Assembly: GCF_000003815.2 (NCBI RefSeq)
Contig: NC_049982.1
Coordinates: 31,260,882-31,324,881, forward strand
Direction of reading: 5' to 3'
DNA: 64,000 nt
Source of the DNA: Branchiostoma floridae
Lineage: Eukaryota; Chordata; Leptocardii; Amphioxiformes; Branchiostomatidae
Below, piece after piece: positions 53,880 through 64,000 of the stretch (its first letter is position 1; every line of letters starts with the position of its first letter). The position numbers were made by a program, and so were the translations under genes. A model generated the notes under the pieces. The model did not search any database. It was given only the letters and a program-made list of their open reading frames with translations, and had not been told where the DNA came from.

Positions 53880-54530
53880 TGCTTATGTTTCACTCTCAGT
53901 ACCCCTGGTGTAGCGCTCAGTACCCCTGGTGTAGCGCTCAGTACCCCTGGTGTAGCGCTCAGCACTACTGGTGTAGAGGTCAGCAACCCTGGTTTAGCGC
54001 TTAGTGCCCCTGGTGTAGCGCTCAGTACCCATGGTGAAGCGCCAGCACTACTGGTGTAGAGCTCAGCAACCCTGGTGTAGCACTCAGTACCCCTGGTGTA
54101 GAGCGCTCAGTACCCCTGGTGTAGCGCTTAGAGCCCCTGGTGTAGCACTCAGTACCCATGGTGAAGCGCCAGCACTACTGGTGTAGAGCTCAGCAACCCT
54201 GGTGTAGCACTCAGTACCCCTGGTGTAGAGCGCTCAGTACCCCTGGTGTAGCGCTTAGAGCCCCTGGTGTAGCACTCAGTACCCATGGTGAAGCGCCAGC
54301 AGTACTGGTGTAGAGCTCAGCAACCCTGGTGTAGCACTCAGTACCCCTGGTGTAGCTCTCAGTACCCCTGGTGTAGCTCTCAGTACCCCTGGTGTAGCGC
54401 TCAGTACCACTGGTGTAGCTCTCAGTACCCCTGGTGTAGCGCTCAGTACCCCTGGTGTAGCGCCCAGTACCCCTGGTGTAGCGCTCAGTACCCTGGTGTA
54501 GCGCTCAATACCCCTGGTGAACATCCATTA
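53880..54530. repeat. 21-bp minisatellite, first block
   Basis: The unit cagtacccctggtgtagcgct (21 bases) with variants repeats about 30 times. A higher-order repeat of about 130 bases is visible at 54050-54300. As 21 is a multiple of three, frames stay open on both strands. Confidence 0.95.
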
Positions 54531-54689
54531 TAACGTGAAAAGACAAGAAACACCTGTTTCACCATACCATCCACAGGTGTGAAGAAACATGATAGATAAA
54601 TAGGATATTGATCCAAAACACTGAGGCAAAATTGAAGGTGAGGTAAGGAAGCTTGCAAAACTGTCTCAAGTCGCCATATACCGCACCAT

Positions 54690-54940
54690 CGCACGTGTGT
54701 GGGTTCTTTAACGTGGATGGGGTGTGACTCTCCCCATACACGGGACCTCCATATTACGTCCTATCCGAGGGACGGCCCTAGCCGAAGCTAGGAACTCATT
54801 TTCACCTGAGTAAAGAGAGGAAAGCCGTGTAAAGTGCCTTTCCCAAGGGCACAAGATCGGTAACACGGCAGCTGGATTCGAACCCGCGACCTCTCGGTCG
54901 CGGGCCGAACACGTCCCGCCGCGCTACGCGGTCCCACATA
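54690..54940 (-). mobile_element. tRNA-derived SINE inside the minisatellite
   Basis: On the minus strand an A-box-like gaccgcgtagcgcgg and a perfect B box ggttcgaatcc lie at the head, then gtgcccttgggaaaggcac, then a body ending ttctttaacgtgg-like inverse. It splits the 21-bp array into two blocks. Confidence 0.82.
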
Positions 54941-54944
54941 TTCA

Positions 54945-56210
54945 CTCAGTACCCCTGGTGAAGTGCGCTTAGTACCTTTGAGTCAGTACCCCTGGTGTAG
55001 CGCTCAGTACACCTAGTGTAGCATTTATTACCCCTGGTGTAGCGCTGACTACCCATGTCGTTGTGCTCAATAGAGCTCAGTACCCCTGGTGTAGCGCTCA
55101 GTACCCCTGGTGTAGCGCTCAGTACCCCTGGTGAAGCGCTCAGTACCCCTGGTGTAGCGCTCAGTACCCTTGTTGTAGCGCTCAGTACCCCTGGCGTAGC
55201 CCTCAGTACCCCTGGGGTAGCGCTAAGTACCCCTGGTGTAGCGCTCACTACCCCTGGTGTAGCGCTCATTAACGCTCAGTACCCCTGGGGTAGCGCTCAG
55301 TACCCCTGGTGTAGAGCACTCAGTACCCCTGGTGTAGCGCTCAGTACCCCTGGGGTAGCGCTCAGTACCCCTGGTGTAGAGCACTCAGTACCCCGGGTGT
55401 AAATCGCTCAGTACCTCTGGTGTAGAGCGCTCAGTACATCTGGTGAAGCGCTTAGAGCCCCTGGTGTGGCGCTCAGTACCCCTGGTGTAGCGCTCAGTAC
55501 CCCTGGTGTAGCGCTCAGTACCCCTGGTGTAGCGCTCAGCACTACTGGTGTAGAGGTCAGCAACCCTGGTTTAGCGCTTAGTGCCCTGGTGTAGCGCTCA
55601 GTAACCCAAGTGTAAGCTCTCGGTACCCCTGGTGTAGAGCGCTCAGTACCCCTGGTGTAGCGCTTAGAGCCCCTGGTGTGGCGCTCAGTACCCCTGGTGT
55701 AGCTCTCAGTACCCCTGGTGTAGCTCTCAGTACCCCTGGTGTAGCGCTCAGTACCCCTGGTGTAGCGCTCAGTACCCTGGTGTAGCGCTCAGGAACCCTG
55801 GTGTAGCTCTCAGTGCCCCTGGTGTAGCACCCAGTACCCCTGGTGTAGCGCTCAGTACCCTGGTGTAGCGCTCAGGAACCCTGGTGTAGCGCTCAGTACC
55901 CCTGGTGTAGCTCTCAGTGCCCCTGGTGTAGCGCTAAGTACCCCTGGTGTAGCGCTCAGTACCCCTGGTGTAGCTCTCAGTGCCCCTGGTGTAGCGCTCA
56001 GTACTACTGGTGTAGAGCTCAGCAACCCTGGTTTAGGACTTAGTGCCCCTGGTGTAGCGCTCAGTAACCCAAGTGTAGCTCTCAGTACCCCTGGTGTAGC
56101 GCTCACCAGTAACCCAAGTGTAGCTCTCAGTACCCCTGGTGTAGCGCTCACCAGTAACCCCAGGGTAGCGCTAAGTCCCCTTGGTGTAGCTCTCAGTGCC
56201 CCTAATTATA
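54945..56210. repeat. 21-bp minisatellite, second block
   Basis: About 60 further units of the same type, with variants (gcgctcagtacccctggtg, cagtgcccctggtgtagc, cagtaacccaagtgtagc). Minus-strand frames read SATPGVL repeats, a consequence of the unit length. Confidence 0.95.
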
Positions 56211-56790
56211 AGGCCAATCCCTCCCTGCAAAAAAGTTTACCCTGCTTCTGGCGTATGTCAATTTCAGGTCAATATATGGGTCTATTTATTGACAAAAACT
56301 AAGAACCATAGTTGTCTGTAAAAAAAGGGGATTCAAGAAGAAAATTGCAGCTCTGAAAGACGACACCCTTTGACCTTGTCGACAATGGCTTAGTGATTTA
56401 TAGTGTCGTCGGTACACAGAATAATAGTGGACTTTCCGGAAGATCTCAATAAGTTGAACCACTACACACAGGGGGCGCCACAAATTTTAAAGGGACAGCA
56501 CGCTAGCGCTGTATGCACAGTACATTCACAAGGCTTCATGTCTTGGATTCAACTTACAGTTACGTATAGAAATTTGATAAAGACTCGGAGGATTGTCTGT
56601 TAGCCTTACTTCGGCGAAACTAAGACCAATGCCGTACAGAACCCCCTCTACACACGTTGGACTCACCCTTAATCAGTGGACGATTTCAACCGGCGTTTAA
56701 GAACCATTAATCTACAGTGGACGTCAAGCGTCAGTTGGTGTTTTTTCTGGGTGAGGAGTCACTTGGACAGACACGCAGACGTGCTCCAAA

Positions 56791-56883
56791 ATGACGGAAC
56801 TCGGAAACCAGAGGTCGAAGAGGGTTATCACAGGTGTGAGTCTCCTGGGAATAGAGAAGCGCTACGTGCCGAACAAACACTAC
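56791..56883 (+). CDS. NCF1: p47phox-like exon 1
   Basis: ATG at 56791, 31 codons: MTELGNQRSKRVITGVSLLG then IEKRYVPNKHY and donor gtaagt. The length before the LLG motif is close to that in p47phox. Confidence 0.85.
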
Positions 56884-59800
56884 GTAAGTACCACACAGGT
56901 TTTCAATATTGTTGTCGTTCACATTGTAGTGCATAGCCATACATGGGTCAGTTTAAGTTTCCTCGCTGTTTCTGTAGCAGGGTACATTTTACATGGGGGG
57001 GGGGGGGTCTAGACATTCCCCCTTAACGTGCTCGAGGCACCCCCTCGAACACGGTACCCCCATTTTACGTCCCTTACGAAAGACAGTCGTACCCCAAGCC
57101 GGGACCAGTATACTGTGAGGTTGCTACTAGTTGAGCTACAGGGACATCCCCTAGATTTTCAATCCACAACTTATAATTGTGTAGTCACACACATATACGC
57201 AGGGTCAAATCGTACCGACCCTCATGTGTCATGCTAGCGTCAATATGTCCTCTCTTTTGTGCGTTGGAATGATCCAGTATATGGTTGAATCAGTGTATTT
57301 TCAAAAGAATAATCGTTTGATATTTGACTTCTGACAATTAGGTGACATTGCAATATCTCGTGGCTAGGGGAGGGGCTTTCCCTTTATTTTTAGCACAATC
57401 TATTTGTCATTTTGCCGCAGGGTAAGTAACTATTCGTAAATTATGACCAGTTTCCTTCTGTATTCCGACATCTGGTCCATATTTCAGAAGTTGAAACTCA
57501 GGCTAAATTATCGCCAACACGTTCAGTTTGAGCTGTATCAAATTTCAAAATGTTCAAGAAAACCCTGGACAAAATAACTTTTTATTCACAACCATGGCAC
57601 CTGGTTGTAGTGCGTGCCACCGAGATATCGTCTGTGTTTTTCTCTCTTGGTTGTGAATGAAAAACTTTGTAAATCCAATTTGACCCTTCCACGCGTGACT
57701 CAATAGCATGGACTTACCCCGTCCCCTCCGGGGGTCGACTAGGCAAGGCAAGGCAATAGCGTGACTGTATCCACGTGTGTTTCAAAACCAGTCTGGCCAG
57801 GTGTCTTGTCGAAATCACCTACCTGGCCTGGATGCCAGACTGTTTCCATGGGCTATACAGGCGAGCTCCTCGGCTCTAGGGCCAACATGTCACCGAGGAT
57901 ATTTTGCCACAGACACAATTAGTCTAACCCAGCAGCCCTGTGGTTAACGATAGTTTTATCCGCGGGGTATCCTATATCCGTTGTATTTGAAAGCAGGGAA
58001 TTTGGGGATGTCAAGTAGGTGGTTGGTATTTTCAAACTTCATTATTTGAAAAGGAAACAATTTTTAAACCACAGTCCGTAGACTTGACGTCCTTAGATAC
58101 CCATTTTTTTTAAATACAACGGATATAGGTTACCCAACGGATAAAGGCGAACTAGCGTTAATTTCAGTTAGCCCTAAAGCCGAAGAGACGGACTGTATAC
58201 GCCCTACAAACAGTCTGACATCCAGGCTATAAAATCGCTTGTTTAATGTACATTCCTATGACTGACACGTATGGTACACTCAGATTATACTATTACTATC
58301 AATGAAATACAGACTCAACGTCGCGATATCCCCGAATGTTACATAAAGAATTAGAAGTTGACTTGAGGCATGGATTTACACTTCGTTTGTTTTGAGTTAT
58401 GTCCGTCTTTTGTTAGCATGTCAAACCTGAAGGACGGAGTAGGTACTGGCCTTTAACGGTACCAACCTGCGCTGTCCCCACGTTTATGCTTTATGATCTA
58501 AGGCCACAACAAGTAAACTGTATGGATGACATCAGCGCGCGCATTAATCTATGCCTGATTTCAGTCAGAAAAAAAAAAGATTTTTTTTTCTTCTGCATGG
58601 ATGGTCAGCATGACGATTAAGTACCAAAATAAGCAAATATATTGGGTTGTAGCCTAATGATTGTACTTGTAGAAGTGACCCAGGACTGTAGTTGTAGAAA
58701 TGAAACTTATTGTATAGTTGTAAAAGTGACACCAATATAAGTGTGGTTACCAACTTTGTTGTGTTTTTTTTTTTTTGGTGATGCCAGTGTCACTTCTACC
58801 ACACCAGTACATGTCTTAAATACAGGAATGAATGCCTTGTTGGCTCTGATACCATCTTTTGTCCATTTAATTCTTTTTACAACAGTCATCACAACTTTAT
58901 GGTGCATATTTTAGAAAATGTAGCCATCTTGTTTGTTTTTTACCCATCTTGTTTTTTTTCACCGTATCGTACTATTTTTGCAGTCTGCAGAGGAGGTCAT
59001 CCATAAAATTTACTTGCTGTGACCTATTAGGTGTACACAAACTATTCAATGCTTAAAAATGATATACTTATATCTGTATCTCTATCGACATAGCCGGCAC
59101 AACCGCCCTTCGGTGTAACATACCAGCGTCACAGGCACGCGGCGCGGCAGCAGCTGGTTATATGTTATGTTACACCGAACGACCTGTCACACCTAACCTT
59201 TGCACATCTGAGTGAAAATGTTGTTTGAAGCCATGTAGAGAGGGTGCGTTTAATCGAAGAGGGATAGAAATACCGACGTATTAAAAGTACAGCGACCTTC
59301 ATACGGTCTACTACAACTATACATATAACGTTAAACAAATAAGTGCATACGAATAAATTACCTACATATTTGTATCAATGGATAGATATGAATAAGTCAA
59401 CATGTTGGGTCTAAACGTTTCGTTTACACCAATGTCCAAATATTCCTTTATATATTTACCTATTTGTGTACAATATGGGTTAGATGAATGGGAGATAGAG
59501 ACACAGAGGAAGAGATTTTCATTTATATGATTTAACTGTTCATTCAGTGTTTCAAGATTCTTTGTGTTGTAATTCCTCAAAGGCCACAGCAAGTAAATCT
59601 TATGGTTGACATCAGCGCGCGCATTAATTTCCGTCTGATTTCAGAAGAAGAAAAAAAAAAGATTTATTTTCCTCTTCGGGGATGGTCAGATAGACCAAAA
59701 TAGGCAAACATGTTGTGTCGTAACCTAATAATCATTCTTGTAGAAGTGACACTAGGGAGGTAGCCATGACTATAGTTGCAGAAGTGAAATTTATTGGATA

Positions 59801-62800
59801 GTTGTAAAAAAAGTGCCACCAATATGGAAGCCATGAATGCAGTTGACAGCTTGGCAAGTGATACCAGTCTACTACACTAGTAGTATCACATTTACTACAC
59901 TAGTTTACTTCTTTAATACAGGAATGAATGTCGATGCCACGTTTTGTCATTTCAAATATTGTTACGATGTTTATGGTGTCTATTTTGAATATTTACCCAT
60001 CTTGTTTTTTTTCGCTGTCTCTCATTATTTTTGCACTCTGCATAAGATGTCATCCATAAGATTTACTTGCTGTGGCTTAAACACATTTGCAATACTGTAG
60101 TTCACTATTAACAAGACCGAATCTACACGGAATTTTCCAATATATTTATGAATGTATATGGCTAACAAATATTTATCGTTCCACAGTTATACATCCTGTC
60201 CGTGAAGTGGTCTGAGGGGAGTGAATTCATCATTTACAGACGATACAGCGCTTTCTTCCAGCTTCACGTGAGTAACACGGTCTAAATATTAAACTCTGTT
60301 AAAGTCAGATCCACACGTGCGTATAATGTTACATGTAAGTCCGTATGAGATCCGTATGGAATTCTTACCCTCTACCAGGCTCAAGAGGTCGCTGAAAAAA
60401 ATGATTGAAATAGGAGATATATAGACATATAACATTCAGGAGGAGTCAGCTTGCCAAGGAGTATGGTTTGCAGTCGGCTAACCCCACTGGCATCTACATT
60501 CTATTTTCTGGCATGTAACGTTACGTTAGTCTATTTTTATCCAATATATATGTATATCATTTTTCCAGCGACCTGTGGAGCCTGGTAGAGGCCTAGACTT
60601 CCATACGGACCTCATATGGCTGCGATCTAGCTGCTACCGCGCTACGATCTAGCTGCGACCGCGCTGCGATCTAGCTGCGACCGCGCTGTGGTCTAGCTAC
60701 GACCGCACTGCGATCAGCATGCGACCGCGCTGCAATATCTGTCAAATATCTGTTGAAAACAAATCTTTTAGAAATAACCTTAAAAAACTAAAATGATAAG
60801 TGCTCATGCCCTACAAATTGAAAATGGTCGACACCACAACCCACATGCCATAATGACATAGAGAACGAATTCCACTTTATAATATGGGTTGTCCGACCTA
60901 CGAAGGAGACCATCAAAAGTTATTACAACCTATTGTATGTAAATGTGGGGTCACAACTGCGTATATATTTAAGTCCGTATGAGGCGTCCATGGGAGTATT
61001 TGCCTCCACCAGGCCCCACAGGTCGTTGTAAAAATGATAGAAATTGGACAAACGTAAACAGGTAACATGTCAGACGAGTTAGCTGGGTCGCTAACCATAA
61101 TTCTCGGTCAGCTAACTCATCTGGCATGTTATGTATCTACATTTGTCCAATTCGCACTTTTTTTCCCGCGACCTGTGGAGCCTGGTAGAGACTAAGAGCG
61201 TCATACGCACCTTAAACGGACTTGAATATATACGCACGTGTGACCCCACCTTAAGTCAGATACAGTACTACCACATGCTAAGACAGATCTAGAGATATTC
61301 CATATGGTATTACCATGTCCTGTTCCTATATCTACCTACGTTAGCTAAAAGTTAAAGTCATTCCCGCGCCTGATAGCGGATAGGGCGGCGCCCATCTCCG
61401 TTTCATTAGCCCTTGGGCCACACAACGCAATCACAACAGCAGGGGGCTAGTCCACTGGTAGTGTGTTCAACTTCCATACTCTTCCGAATGCTGAGTGCTA
61501 AGCAGAGAAAGCAGCATGCACCATTTTTTAAGTCTTTGGTATGACTCGGCCGAGGATCGAACTCCCGACCTACCGAATACATGGCGAACACTCTACCCAC
61601 TAGGCCATTGCACCGGTATCTACCTACGTAGGCCAATTCATTTACAACCCTTTGCAAAAACGAGACAATGCAATATTAACATGATGTTCTGAAGTATTGG
61701 CCTGTATGATATTAACCAGATTGTTTATGCTGTTACATTAGATTAGATTAGTTTAGTGGAAGTAGTAGTACATAGTTCAACTCCATTGTATACACACATT
61801 GCCATACATTGTCATCATCATCATCATCCACTCAGAGACTGTGTCCTACATGTCATGCAAATATAGAAGATGAATTCCACTTTGTTATGAAATGTCCTAC
61901 GTACAGTAAAGAGAGAGAAACATTGTTTAAGAATATTAGAACCAAAACACACATCTCTCTCGCTGGTGCAGAAAACGATATCTTCCATGTATTGCTCTCA
62001 TGTTCAACTCATGTATCCGTCTACGTAGGTCAGTTTCTTTATAATGTATTCCAAATGCGAGACCAGATTAATCATACATAACTGTACTGTTATACATAAC
62101 TGTACTGTTATTGATAATGTTTTGATTTTTTGTTTTGTATGTAGCCTCTTAGTACTATTGTCTGTATAGTTTTTAGTTGTTATTGGTTGCCATACATTGT
62201 ACCCTGTGCGATTGTTGAGCAATAAAAATTCGATCATTCAATTCATCGTTCGGCTGCAGCGCAGGCGACCGCAAGCCTTCTCCAGTTCCGTCTATCGGCA
62301 GCGAGCTGGCGAAGCTGCCTGGGGGTGATCTGGCCATGATGGTCTCCCATTAGCCGTTGGACGTACTGTAGATAAGTAGTAGGTTGGCGTCCCCGTCTAC
62401 GTCTGCCATGAGGTGGAACGTAAAGTGCTTACATTGTACCTGTTACAATTGTTACAATAAAGTTATTCTTCTTTTTCTTCTTTTCTTATTCCAGCAAAAG
62501 CTTTCCGAGTTGTTCCCCATAGAGACGGGGGCAGTGAGCAGGAAGGACCAGACGATCCCACCCCTACCGAGTAAGCGTCGCCATTACGTGATCTAACAAG
62601 AGTTCGTAGGACACAAACCTCAATGAAGTTTGAGGTGTGGGCTTAGGTACTTGGTGCCCTTACCAGGAATAGAAATTCAAACCTGTTCAAGACGATCACC
62701 CGAGGCACCAAACAAAACCGGTCGTTTTTGTCAGGTGATCGGTTTGAAGAGTATTATTTCAAAACATGCCCGTGGTATAGTATAAATGGTTCCGTAGTGT

Positions 62801-64000
62801 TTAATGGCATTGAACAAACTTCTGTAACAACTAAATTCAATTTTTAGTTTCAAACAAATTAAAGTTTCCTTTCATATTACAGAAGACGCCCCAAATGACC
62901 CACCCACGTGCATCCGCCGCCATCTTTATTTTGAACATAACATTGTAATGGCGGTCACAATCCGACCCAAACAGGCTTTTTCGACCCAATTTTCGTGACT
63001 GAGAAAAAAACGGTCGTAATGACCAGGTGGTCACCATGACGAGGTGGTCGCTCGTGCAGGTTTGGCTGTATTTCCATTTCTGTTCAGGTATTTCTTTATT
63101 GTAATACTAGTCCGTTAAGCTACCATATTTCTAAACCGGGGCCTGACCGGACAGCTCTCGAAAACGAAAAGTATGATATAAGAGACAGCAAAATACACGG
63201 AACATAGGAATATTAATCTTCAGCATGATACGAGGGGCGTTCAATAAGTAATAACTCTGACTCATTTCCCATAGCAGGAGATTAATGAAACAGTGTTATG
63301 CATTTCTCCCATCGTTTGATGTAGCTCTGGACACCGTTTTGTAGGACACCCCATGTTGGTCCTCCAACAGATGCCTCATCAATGACAGAAGAGGGACGAC
63401 CGGGTCTGGGAGCTGTTTCCACAGACTTCCGGCCATATTTGAATTCAGGATGCCAGCGTTTTACAAGGTCATATGATGGGACATCATCACCATAAGTTTC
63501 TTTCATTTCATCAAAAGTCTCCTTTGGTGTGCGTCCTTTCAAATACAAAAACCGGATCACTGAGCGACACTCAACTGGCTACATTTCACACCTAACTCAG
63601 TTCAAACACCAGTAAATCAGAAACCACAATTAGTTCAGAGCTCGCTCTTGTTTTGCAACATAAACTATAGAGATATGAATCATTACACATGCAAAATTTC
63701 ATCTAGATCAGACAACTGGAATTGGGTCAAAGTTATTGAACGCCCCTCGTATGTGCATATTCCTTGATAAACATTTTGTTTTCGTTTCTACAAATATCCC
63801 GGCCGGGCCCCGGTTTAGAAATGGCTGCCAGTATTTAAGGATTGTCATAGGAATTCAAGAAATAAGGAATAAACTGAGAAAAAAATGTTGGTGTTATCCA
63901 CAGAACAGAGATGGTTTGGGAACGAGAAATTCAAGGTAGCGGACGAGAGGATGCTGACGATCGACGGCTATTGCCGAAAAGTTGCGATTGCCGAGCCGAA
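56791..64000 (+). CDS. NCF1: NCF1/p47phox-like NADPH oxidase organiser, first four exons (PX domain)
   Basis: Exons 56791-56883, 60187-60267, 62495-62570 and 63904-64000 (cut by the window end) join in phase 0, 0 and 1. They read VSLLGIEKRYVPNKHY, LYILSVKWSEGSEF, IIYRRYSAFFQLH, QKLSELFPIETGAV, TIPPLP, RWFGNEKFKVADERML. This follows human p47phox (ALLGFEKRFVPSQHY, VVYRRFTEIYEFH, EMFPIEAGAI, IIPHLPAPKWF) without gaps. The PX domain binds phosphoinositides; RRY holds the phosphate-binding arginine. In the family, SH3 domains follow and recruit NOX activators; these exons would lie beyond 64000. NOXO1 or a Tks protein is the alternative; FEKRF and FPIEAG wording favours p47phox. Confidence 0.88.
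56996..57150 (-). mobile_element. tRNA-derived SINE fragment
   Basis: On the minus strand ctgtagctcaactagtagc resembles an A box. The body has caagccgggaccag and cacggtaccccca, phrases typical of one repeat family, and it ends in a G12 run (56996-57007). Confidence 0.6.
57555..57665. repeat. inverted ttcacaacca repeat
   Basis: actttttattcacaacca and tggttgtgaatgaaaaact are inverted around 57610, a foldback of about 110 bases. Confidence 0.7.
57955..58165. mobile_element. foldback MITE, tatccgttgt ends, copy 2
   Basis: ctatatccgttgtatttgaa and taaatacaacggatatag are inverted, and agtaggtggttgg ... acttgacgtccttagatacc also follow copy 1. The same trailing phrase ggcgaactagcgtta is present. 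Confidence 0.78.
58500..59025. mobile_element. MITE with aggccacagcaag ends, copy 3
   Basis: aaggccacaacaagtaaact at the left and aatttacttgctgtgacct at the right. A gatgacatcagcgcgcgcatt phrase follows the left end, as in copy 4. Confidence 0.82.
59090..59195. repeat. inverted ggtgtaacat repeat
   Basis: cttcggtgtaacataccag and atgttatgttacaccgaacg are inverted around ggcgcggcagcagctgg. A related piece is at 23303-23400. Confidence 0.65.
59580..60080. mobile_element. MITE with aggccacagcaag ends, copy 4
   Basis: aaggccacagcaagtaaatc and agatttacttgctgtggctt are inverted ends. It lies about 107 bases before the second p47phox-like exon. Confidence 0.85.
60187..60267 (+). CDS. NCF1: p47phox-like exon 2: PX core
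   Basis: The acceptor is cgttccacag and the donor is gtgagt, 27 codons. It reads LYILSVKWSEGSEFIIYRRY then SAFFQLH. The RRY/RRF pair is the phosphoinositide site of PX domains. Confidence 0.92.
60298..61255. repeat. two related foldbacks and a tandem gcgatctagctgc array
   Basis: 60940-61252 is a near-perfect palindrome (gtggggtcacaactgcgtat and atacgcacgtgtgaccccac; gtcagacgagttagctg and cagctaactcatctggc). 60298-60610 is a more decayed relative. 60617-60730 holds about five units of gctgcgatctagctgcgacc. Confidence 0.78.
61405..61617 (-). mobile_element. tRNA-derived SINE
   Basis: On the minus strand aatggcctagtgggtagagt is a clear A box and gtcgggagttcgatcctcgg a clear B box. The body runs down to ttgtgattgcgttgtg at 61420. 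Confidence 0.85.
61809..62245 (+). mobile_element. LINE 3' end with zinc-knuckle C-terminus
   Basis: It reads RLCPTCHANIEDEFHFVMKC, PTYSKERETLF and YVGQFLYNVFQMRDQ to a stop at 62081, then a 3' tail ending attgttgagcaataaaaatt. The CxxC-xn-HFxxxC knuckle is common at the end of reverse transcriptase ORFs. Preceded by a catcatcatcatc stretch. Confidence 0.85.
62495..62570 (+). CDS. NCF1: p47phox-like exon 3
   Basis: The acceptor is cttattccag and the donor is gtaagc, phase 0 in and 1 out. It reads QKLSELFPIETGAVSRKDQT then IPPLP. FPIEtGA and IPxLP match p47phox. Confidence 0.92.
63118..63828. mobile_element. outer element with tttctaaaccgggg ends
   Basis: atttctaaaccggggcctga at the left and gggccccggtttagaaatgg at the right are inverted. 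A mariner-like element sits inside. Confidence 0.65.
63231..63749 (-). mobile_element. internally deleted mariner-like transposon (519 bp)
   Basis: The tips cgaggggcgttcaataa are inverted, with TA on both sides (63229-63230 and 63750-63751). The minus-strand frame reads IRFLYLKGRTPKETFDEM, PSYDLVKRWHPEFKYGRKS, RPGRPS, the DNA-binding half of a mariner transposase. It then jumps to LQNGVQSYIKRWEKCI, the C-terminus, so the catalytic centre is missing. Confidence 0.9.
63904..64000 (+). CDS. NCF1: p47phox-like exon 4, cut by window end
   Basis: The acceptor is gttatccacag, phase 1. It reads QRWFGNEKFKVADERML, then TIDGYCRKVAIAEP. Human p47phox has KWFDGQRAAENRQGTLTEYC here, so the W-F and Y-C positions fit. 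Confidence 0.82.

Noticed and set aside
53880-56210. Protein-coding repeat gene (STPGVAL or SATPGVL frames) or a CRISPR-like array
   Set aside because: A 21-base unit keeps frames open on both strands by length alone. There are no spacers, splice signals or start context, and the setting is a eukaryotic genome.

Overview
The window looks like a piece of an amphioxus (Branchiostoma-type) nuclear genome. The reasons are multi-exon genes with GT-AG introns, domain-shuffled extracellular proteins, dense short DNA transposons (MITEs), tRNA-derived SINEs, truncated LINE tails and many microsatellites. No species can be proved from this sequence alone. There is one assembly gap of exactly 100 N (31909-32008).

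Layout. (1) 1956-3610, plus strand: the last three coding exons of a carbohydrate sulfotransferase of the CHST8-14 type. (2) 8273-18862, plus strand: a gene for a probable type II membrane protein. It has two duplicated cytoplasmic exons ending in an NPxY motif, a membrane span, a glycosylated stalk, a mucin-type WxxW domain, a GCWxD module and an F-type (fucose-binding) lectin domain. (3) 51985-29050, minus strand: the main find, a gene I could join in phase across 17 exons from signal peptide to stop (about 1222 residues). It codes for a Cys-loop pentameric ligand-gated channel subunit. The channel is preceded by a GCWxD module, a hevein-like cysteine domain, a C-type lectin domain, a discoidin (F5/8C-like) domain, a Frizzled-type domain, a kringle and a sushi domain. 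(4) 27970-25319, minus strand: a second copy of the M3 and M4 exons only, in the same phases, so usable as an alternative C-terminus or left over from a broken tandem copy. (5) 56791-64000, plus strand: the first four exons of an NCF1/p47phox-like gene (PX domain), running off the window end.

The rest is repeats: at least nine MITE or foldback families, an internally deleted mariner-like element nested in another element, five tRNA-derived SINEs, several LINE 3' ends, a 21-bp minisatellite of about 2 kb at 53.9-56.2 kb, and a 10-bp minisatellite at 50.6-51.1 kb. Several foldback families carry a hairpin motif close to the hammerhead ribozyme core.

How the genes may relate. Genes 2 and 3 lie on opposite strands, about 10 kb apart at their 3' ends, and share the rare GCWxD module and a lectin-rich ectodomain built from phase 1-1 exons. 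An inferred picture is a cluster of surface carbohydrate-recognition proteins, one endocytic (NPxY) and one linked to an ion channel. The NADPH-oxidase organiser next to them would fit an immune or barrier theme, but that link is speculation.
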